Assembly: GCA_013373375.1 (NCBI GenBank)
Contig: JABXHY010000027.1
Location: 62,001 to 126,000 of the forward strand
Direction: 5' to 3'
Source: Gammaproteobacteria bacterium
GTDB taxonomy: Bacteria; Pseudomonadota; Gammaproteobacteria; Enterobacterales; Kangiellaceae
DNA length: 64,000 nt
In this document: positions 60,501 to 64,000 of the stretch, in pieces
Position numbering within the stretch: the first letter of the stretch is position 1
Layout of the letters: each line of letters begins with the position of its first letter
Notes under the pieces: generated by a model
What the model was told of the DNA's origin: nothing
The model's database searches: none
Seen by the model: only the letters and a program-made list of their open reading frames with translations
Position numbers and translations under genes: made by a program

Positions 60501-61569
60501 TTTCTTTAAGAAAATTGTCAATGCAGCGTTCAAAGTGAGTGGTTCAGAGGCACTGTTTAAGTTCTTGAATAAACGAAATGGAACGCGAGCGCTTGGACAA
60601 ATTGGAGCTGCGGTAGCGGATGTGTTTGGATGCGCTGGCTATTGTAGTGCGTATTACTCTTATGGCTCAACATATCAGGCGACAGGAAGTCTTAATGCTG
60701 GTTTCAAAGCCGGGGCAAAAAGTTATGCGTCTTCTTGGATGTTCGCTCAAATTGGCGCGCATTTTGGTGAAGGTGGGCAAACTTTTGCATCCGCCACTGC
60801 GTCAGTGAAAGCTAAATGGGTTTTAGCACATGCGATTGCGGGTGGTATTTCGTCAGAATTGAATGGTGGAAAGTTTGGGCATGGATTTGTGAGTGCCGGG
60901 CTAACTAAAGCTCTAAATATTAACTATATAGTGGGAGGCGATGACTCCGCTGGTTGGACTGCAATCCGTATTACATCAGCAGCTGTTATTGGTGGTACTA
61001 TTTCTGAGCTTACTGGAGGCAAGTTTAAAAATGGTGCGATCACAGCAGCTTACGCTCAAGCGTTTAACGGTGAGAAGGAAAGAAGATTCCAGCTAGACCA
61101 AGAGTGTAGGGTTTGCTCTATTGTAAGCAGCAAAAGACAAAAAGTACGGCATTTAGCGATAAAAGATCACACTAAAGGTGGAATGACTGATTTCATGGCA
61201 CTAATTTATAACCAATCAAAAGGGTTAAACCAACAGTCTGCAACAGTTCCAACAACACCAGAAACTGTGCTGGCAATTGATTTACTTACTGCACCTGCTC
61301 ATGTAGTGGTTGGCATTTTTGAGTCGATGATAACTTACACAATGTCTACCTCTAGTGGACCGGGGACTTTTCCCCAAGCGCAAGAGGGTCATCATATTTA
61401 TGAAGTTCTATATGAATCTGGATTTTCGAATGGTCGCTCTTGGGAGTTTGGAGGGTATAGGTACTCTGTTTTATATCATCTTGACTCAAATTTTAATGTT
61501 GTAAATGAACAACTGAATTGGTCGTCAAATGGGTACCCGGGTTCCAATTCTGGCGGACCGACAAGATAA
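54592..61569 (+). CDS. SpvB/FG-GAP/RHS-repeat protein with RHS-associated core (2325 aa)
   Basis: Signal peptide; VDEFGQAAINVPIFTPAGTAGVAPQVSLNYNSGAGNGVAGLGWSI (SpvB); FG-GAP-like DFDGDGITET/DLNGDGLPELIYP/DYNADGITDIMLP; YD repeats; RHS core RDHLGSVVAITDD...RIYDPEIARFVQADPFIQAPNQSQNLNRYSYVMNNPMNASDPSGF. Confidence 0.95.
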   Translation: MKVQQRFILSILIGLGFSLNLFANPKAGFEVLEPASLVGSTEANFRVDEFGQAAINVPIFTPAGTAGVAPQVSLNYNSGAGNGVAGLGWSIQGASAITRCPRTDHQDGYRAPVRMDTRDAFCLNGQRLIKTSDGSLKKYRTEIEDFSEITSTQDLGNGPYQFIVKTKSGETHYYGGSKNTQFQASNSIKIRAWMIRRIVDVAGNYIEFEYKNAKENGEIVLSKIKYTGNDRQNLAPYNTINFVYLSDVISSSVSVRDDQRLSYLPDGSISRQTELLQRIEVETDNEWVRSYKLIYGVLNNGNHRLDALQECAKGREGEYSESYSSCLEPVRFEYQDDKAGVSINEGLSMNYIWHHWGVPGDFDGDGITETALDYAGHLIIAENNRWNTPSHYYSIPFTASMRAAAQVFDVTGDDKQDLIYAVNHWEWHVATMHTGVWQHYRVQNINDAHAYDTSFSDIDHDGLIDMVYSRNQVWKVAYGKGFSHTGYFFEAPRIIKQDEDVMRFTSKSPAFFIDIDGDGEQELFARRHASELFLAMKIVVDAQRNVEFKSIRQHLFDEGRITSNEFKSFGPHHYGIEHKLYDHRQPVLVDLNGDGLPELIYPHEHYWHLRLNTGKGFAQPQRFAKIPENNGNEKRGPIHIVDYNADGITDIMLPTYQYDDSLGYLKEHDYSKRVGGRIFYFDHTNQRIDFFRDFLRPDYASIHNVSKLSGDFNGDSKQTIIYEGEFANASKRLISVTSQATTFSGKLTKKIDSNGVAHTIEYKLLTDNSLHTRSEHKALPFIETPLPTTGVSQVITHDPLGDQHVEYRYKNFRSHLHRGSLGFEFIETFDPRRNVTTTTQYAQVFPIAGQPIKTTTRHGNKLISEAVNVYKYKDSNGRTHDPMSQSEPTEQYGLFPFIESTVEKKNTLLSEQGWAVAPVSETMTHFTYSSDGYGNLLESEVTVFNPQMPEQKIITKSVNEYGNSTWHKRYGRLTQTTVTKTVTDLALTSVNDDGSGDDGSGDDGAGDDGNDDGDNGGGIIILPPPPPPPIDCLPKDGYLKEPKQQTCYKFPCPCSGLGGGSGFGSSSFSTALSLGDITTGTSPGGVSGGLMDPPDNENSSTASVENLVTKTSIHTSSFTYYPENYRATGGHEGLLKSETTEPDSDKAVSKHYTYDEFANQTKVETKGKQYDAVNNRMTDELSRYTVKEYDNRGRFVIKETNLLGHTNHIEYDETLGKPTKMTDRNGLVVKHKYDGLGRIYQTVNPNKTYINSTIVSCARSGECKHDNEFYFNKIQKFAGFQADGDASYQFFDAMGREVRTLTPGWDGNVETRKKYDQFGRVEYQSMPYYEGNAAEYTQVFYDTFDRKTREVDPDGKETLIRYTGPYESKIVNAKGHVKTTRVNLLGKTSAVIDAVAAIFYHYDADGNLIRLLDSGSSRVDMAYDIHGHKISMDDSDKGQWTYHYNAFGELIQQTDARGVVIRNTYDSLGRLIQRHDNVTQQSSIPVQTSCWTYDSASNGLGKLARSALYDGLLSCNTVDIRNALHAKTYRYDGYGRTTSTDTMIKQYNTNTIDTYMQTTQYDPTFGRVSHVGLPDGLTLENVYRADGKLEQVRNADIPSRVYQKIEDMDALGNVTISLQNNGVKTIKNYNSRNGQLENLSILNLSNMGGNILRNYQYDAIGNLIEQTGNSDASAEIYTYDDVNRIKSFKLAGYNRQTFSYDSMGNILSKSDIGSDYRYGEGNAGVHAVSSIYHLNQKKHSFVYDANGNMTSSTNHQDYSVRNIAYSAFEKPISIQKGSTKIEFYYGADRNRYRRVDSKNNGSIKIDTTYLGKSFEHIRHTGGIRNGQTDYKFYVGDTVITETVFANGNEQTKTNYLHRDHLGSVVAITDDARQAKRYRYDPFGKQFEVFNNNFFSARAIVTAQEVNRGFTGHEMLSEVGLIHMNGRIYDPEIARFVQADPFIQAPNQSQNLNRYSYVMNNPMNASDPSGFFFKKIVNAAFKVSGSEALFKFLNKRNGTRALGQIGAAVADVFGCAGYCSAYYSYGSTYQATGSLNAGFKAGAKSYASSWMFAQIGAHFGEGGQTFASATASVKAKWVLAHAIAGGISSELNGGKFGHGFVSAGLTKALNINYIVGGDDSAGWTAIRITSAAVIGGTISELTGGKFKNGAITAAYAQAFNGEKERRFQLDQECRVCSIVSSKRQKVRHLAIKDHTKGGMTDFMALIYNQSKGLNQQSATVPTTPETVLAIDLLTAPAHVVVGIFESMITYTMSTSSGPGTFPQAQEGHHIYEVLYESGFSNGRSWEFGGYRYSVLYHLDSNFNVVNEQLNWSSNGYPGSNSGGPTR
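57562..57680 (+). repeat. Asp/Gly-rich low-complexity linker followed by poly-Pro
   Basis: NDDGSGDDGSGDDGAGDDGNDDGDNGGGIIILPPPPPPP. Confidence 0.9.
60156..60500 (+). other. RHS repeat-associated core domain
   Basis: LHRDHLGSVVAITDDARQAKRYRYDPFGKQ...GRIYDPEIARFVQADPF...NRYSYVMNNPMNASDPSGF. Confidence 0.92.
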
Positions 61570-61867
61570 GGCTTATCTTGCAAGTTATAGCACTTGAGTA
61601 TTAGTTGTCCTATTAGACAAGTTATGAGTTTTCAACAACAATTATCCAGATTATCAATGCGAATGATTGTTGCTGAAATAGAACTAGTAGCTATGATTTT
61701 TAACAATGTTGATTGCAATTTTATATATCCGACTCCGCACTAATGACTTCGCGATAATTGCAGCGACCATTTTTGAAATGATGACATTTATAATGTTCCA
61801 CGAATAGATTTGGTTGTAATTGTAGGAGCGTACATTCGATGTCGAATTGGAATGATGAAATATCTAA

Positions 61868-62119
61868 GTGAAAGGCAAAGACTTTTTAATTGAAGCGCTC
61901 GAAATAAAAGATGCCGATTTAAATATGGTCTCAACCTGCCAATTTCTAAGAAACCTTTCGGGGTTTTCGGGATGGGGAGGTCCAATTGGGATCGACAACT
62001 CTAAAAACGACGTACGTGAACAAGCTGTAAAGTTAAATGCTACCCATATCGTTTGGCAAAACATTGCAACCACTGGGGGAGTTGCAGATGTTTTCGGAAA
62101 CGTCTATCGCTGTGGTTAG
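61868..62119 (+). CDS. Small protein, possibly DUF4156-like without an export signal
   Basis: GTG start, in-frame TAA immediately upstream; CQFLRNLSGFSGWGG...NDVREQAVKLNATHIVWQNI...GNVYRCG. Confidence 0.5.
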   Translation: MKGKDFLIEALEIKDADLNMVSTCQFLRNLSGFSGWGGPIGIDNSKNDVREQAVKLNATHIVWQNIATTGGVADVFGNVYRCG

Positions 62120-62160
62120 AGTGAAATAAATGCAAGAATAGAAAGGTGATGTAGCGAACA

Positions 62161-62445
62161 ATGATTTATGAATTAAGCGAAAAAGTAATGGATTTTATCG
62201 AATCAAGAAGAGGATTATATATTACTTCTATTGTGTTGCTTATTGGCTATATAGCGTGTTCATTCGCTAATCCAATAGGGCTGCATAATCCGGGTGTTTA
62301 TATCTTTGGGGTGATAGTGCCTATTTCAGCATCGATTTATTTAGCACAAAAAAACTGGGCGATGTGGATTGGTCCATTAGTTCTGTTTCTCGCGTCGTTG
62401 ATAATTGTAATCGCTGATACAATGTTGCGTTTAGGTAAAGTTTAG
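62161..62445 (+). CDS. Small membrane protein (hypothetical)
   Basis: 94 aa; about three hydrophobic segments. Confidence 0.6.
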   Translation: MIYELSEKVMDFIESRRGLYITSIVLLIGYIACSFANPIGLHNPGVYIFGVIVPISASIYLAQKNWAMWIGPLVLFLASLIIVIADTMLRLGKV

Positions 62446-62465
62446 TTTATCCACGGATTTGATAT

Positions 62466-62837
62466 ATGATAAATAAAAAAGTTGTCCTTTTGGCGTTAAG
62501 TTTATCTCCATCTGCTGCTTTTGCGTATGATGCGGATATTATTTCAATGTTGATTGGAATTCCAATATGCATTATTTCGTTTTTCATATGCTTAATCTTT
62601 TCAATTGTCGCTAAGAGTAACGGTAAGTTTGAAACTTTATTGCTGCTAAGCTCACCTTGTTGGTTATTTGTTTTGCAGTTTTTAACTATTGCAATGGACC
62701 CTGATTATGGGCCTTTTTCTTCGTTTTTATTAACGACTTCAGTATTGATTGTTATTTTATCTGCGATTCCTATTTTGATTTTTAGAGTGAGGGCATTTAA
62801 TAAGGAAGCAAGTAAGTCTGTAGAGTCGAACAAATAA
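62466..62837 (+). CDS. Small membrane protein (hypothetical)
   Basis: 123 aa; signal-like N-terminus (VVLLALSLSPSAAFA) plus three hydrophobic segments. Confidence 0.6.
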   Translation: MINKKVVLLALSLSPSAAFAYDADIISMLIGIPICIISFFICLIFSIVAKSNGKFETLLLLSSPCWLFVLQFLTIAMDPDYGPFSSFLLTTSVLIVILSAIPILIFRVRAFNKEASKSVESNK

Positions 62838-63034
62838 TTTTAATGATAGGGTAATGTTTAGAAATAAACTGTTAAGTTGGAAAGATACTTGTTTTTGATG
62901 ATTATTTGAAAAGCTTTCAAGTGTATCGTCAGAGAAATGATATAACAAGGACCTACTGACGACTGATTAAGTTCGACGCAATAAAACTAGTTTATATAAA
63001 GTTTAAAAAAGATAATTAAAGAAGGAAGAGTTTA

Positions 63035-63547
63035 ATGAAATGGTTGATAGTATTCGCTAGCCTGTTCTACATTGTAAACGACGCACACGCGGAAATATAC
63101 AAATGCGTGGGACCAGATGGTCTCGCCAGCTTTCAAGATACACCCTGTCCCGATACCGCTGATGAAACGACCGTGACAATTAATGGTAATGCATCAACCA
63201 ATGGTGACGTATCAACCCAAGATGACGATAAGTCAATAAAAAATAGCTTCGACAAAAGAGTGCTTGTGGGTAAGTGGTGTGAATTCGCCGTCAGTATGTC
63301 TCGAGGAGGAACCAAAGACACTAGTATGCCGGCAACATGGCATTTTAAGAATAAAAGTCAAATCTCTTACACTTATAAAACGCAGAAGAAGCCGAAAAAA
63401 GAAATTTTCAATCAGTACACAGTGGAGGAAGAGAAAATTACAATTGATAATCTCGGCCAGTGGAGAGTTGATACATTCAATGGATACTCGTTGATTTTGA
63501 CAGGTCCAATTGGTGGTTATTTCTATTTGAGACGAGGTGCATGTTAG
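63035..63547 (+). CDS. DUF4124 domain-containing exported protein
   Basis: 170 aa; signal peptide MKWLIVFASLFYIVNDAHA, then EIYKCVGPDGLASFQDTPCP (DUF4124 signature). Confidence 0.8.
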   Translation: MKWLIVFASLFYIVNDAHAEIYKCVGPDGLASFQDTPCPDTADETTVTINGNASTNGDVSTQDDDKSIKNSFDKRVLVGKWCEFAVSMSRGGTKDTSMPATWHFKNKSQISYTYKTQKKPKKEIFNQYTVEEEKITIDNLGQWRVDTFNGYSLILTGPIGGYFYLRRGAC

Positions 63548-63741
63548 TAAAGAGTTATGTGTTTATCCTTTTAGCTATATCGGTCGTTGCACTATTCACT
63601 TAAACATTGATTGCAGCGACTAATTTTACAACGCAGTAAAGTGTATTGAATATTGTTGGACCTTATTAAGAACCAAGCTCGTTTTAACTAGACTGTTAAA
63701 TTAATAATATAAATCGGATATTGGGTATTAAGGAGAGTTTA

Positions 63742-64000
63742 ATGAGATCAATATTTTTATCTATAACAGTGTTAGTCAGCTTGTCATTAAGCGCAGAGAA
63801 ATACGAAAGAACGAGTGATTGTTTTGATTCTTTCCCGTCTCATCAAAAATGGGTTGAGTTTGTTAAAAGTAAAAACAAGGGTAGGAATATACCAAAGGCA
63901 TTTTTTTCTCGAGTTGTTTCTCCCGAAGATTTTGAATATTCGAAAAAGCATTTCGAATGCAGTTATATTAGGTATGAGAGTGATGGTATCACTGTGCTGG
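63742..64000 (+). CDS. Partial exported protein, possibly prolyl-oligopeptidase-like; 3' end outside the window
   Basis: ATG at 63742 after AGGAGAG; MRSIFLSITVLVSLSLSAEKYERTSDCFDSFPSHQKWVEF...FFSRVVSPEDFEYSKKHFECSYIRYESDGITVL, open to the window end; not in the ORF track. Confidence 0.6.
   Translation, partial: MRSIFLSITVLVSLSLSAEKYERTSDCFDSFPSHQKWVEFVKSKNKGRNIPKAFFSRVVSPEDFEYSKKHFECSYIRYESDGITVL

Noticed and set aside
1-64000. tRNA/rRNA genes, IS elements, prophage, restriction or CRISPR-Cas genes
   Set aside because: Scanned intergenic regions and ORF list by eye; no characteristic sequences, transposases, integrases or Cas-like proteins found. A tRNAscan/HMM run would be decisive.

Overview
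64-kb AT-rich window from a proteobacterial chromosome, probably gammaproteobacterial (inferred from the HexR-linked Entner-Doudoroff operon). It reads as a mosaic of core metabolism and large accessory genes. Core genes: acnA and fumC (divergent), an MFS transporter, a carboxylesterase, a CaiB/BaiF CoA-transferase, an MCP, a GNAT-nitrilase fusion, and hexR divergent from zwf-pgl-edd-glk-eda with a near-consensus HexR operator between them. Accessory genes: (i) a 19.2-kb ORF encoding a 6410-aa YD/RHS-repeat protein with an embedded beta-sandwich-like domain, LysM, hydrophobic pre-toxin-like segment, a duplicated 'DPxILEELAY' motif and an OmpA-C-like segment; (ii) a 2325-aa SpvB/FG-GAP/RHS-core protein with an unassigned C-terminal tip, followed by small ORFs; (iii) two 'propeller + Y_Y_Y' sensors with c-di-GMP output domains (GGDEF-EAL, truncated by the window start, and GAF-GGDEF); (iv) a cluster of lipoprotein/hypothetical genes. 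Gene debris is visible: a frameshifted GGDEF remnant and an orphan C-terminal coding fragment. I found no CRISPR array, IS element, prophage, rRNA or tRNA. The strongest candidates for something undescribed are the C-terminal architecture of the 6410-aa protein and the C-terminal tip plus downstream small ORFs of the SpvB/RHS protein. Both are inferences that need domain searches.
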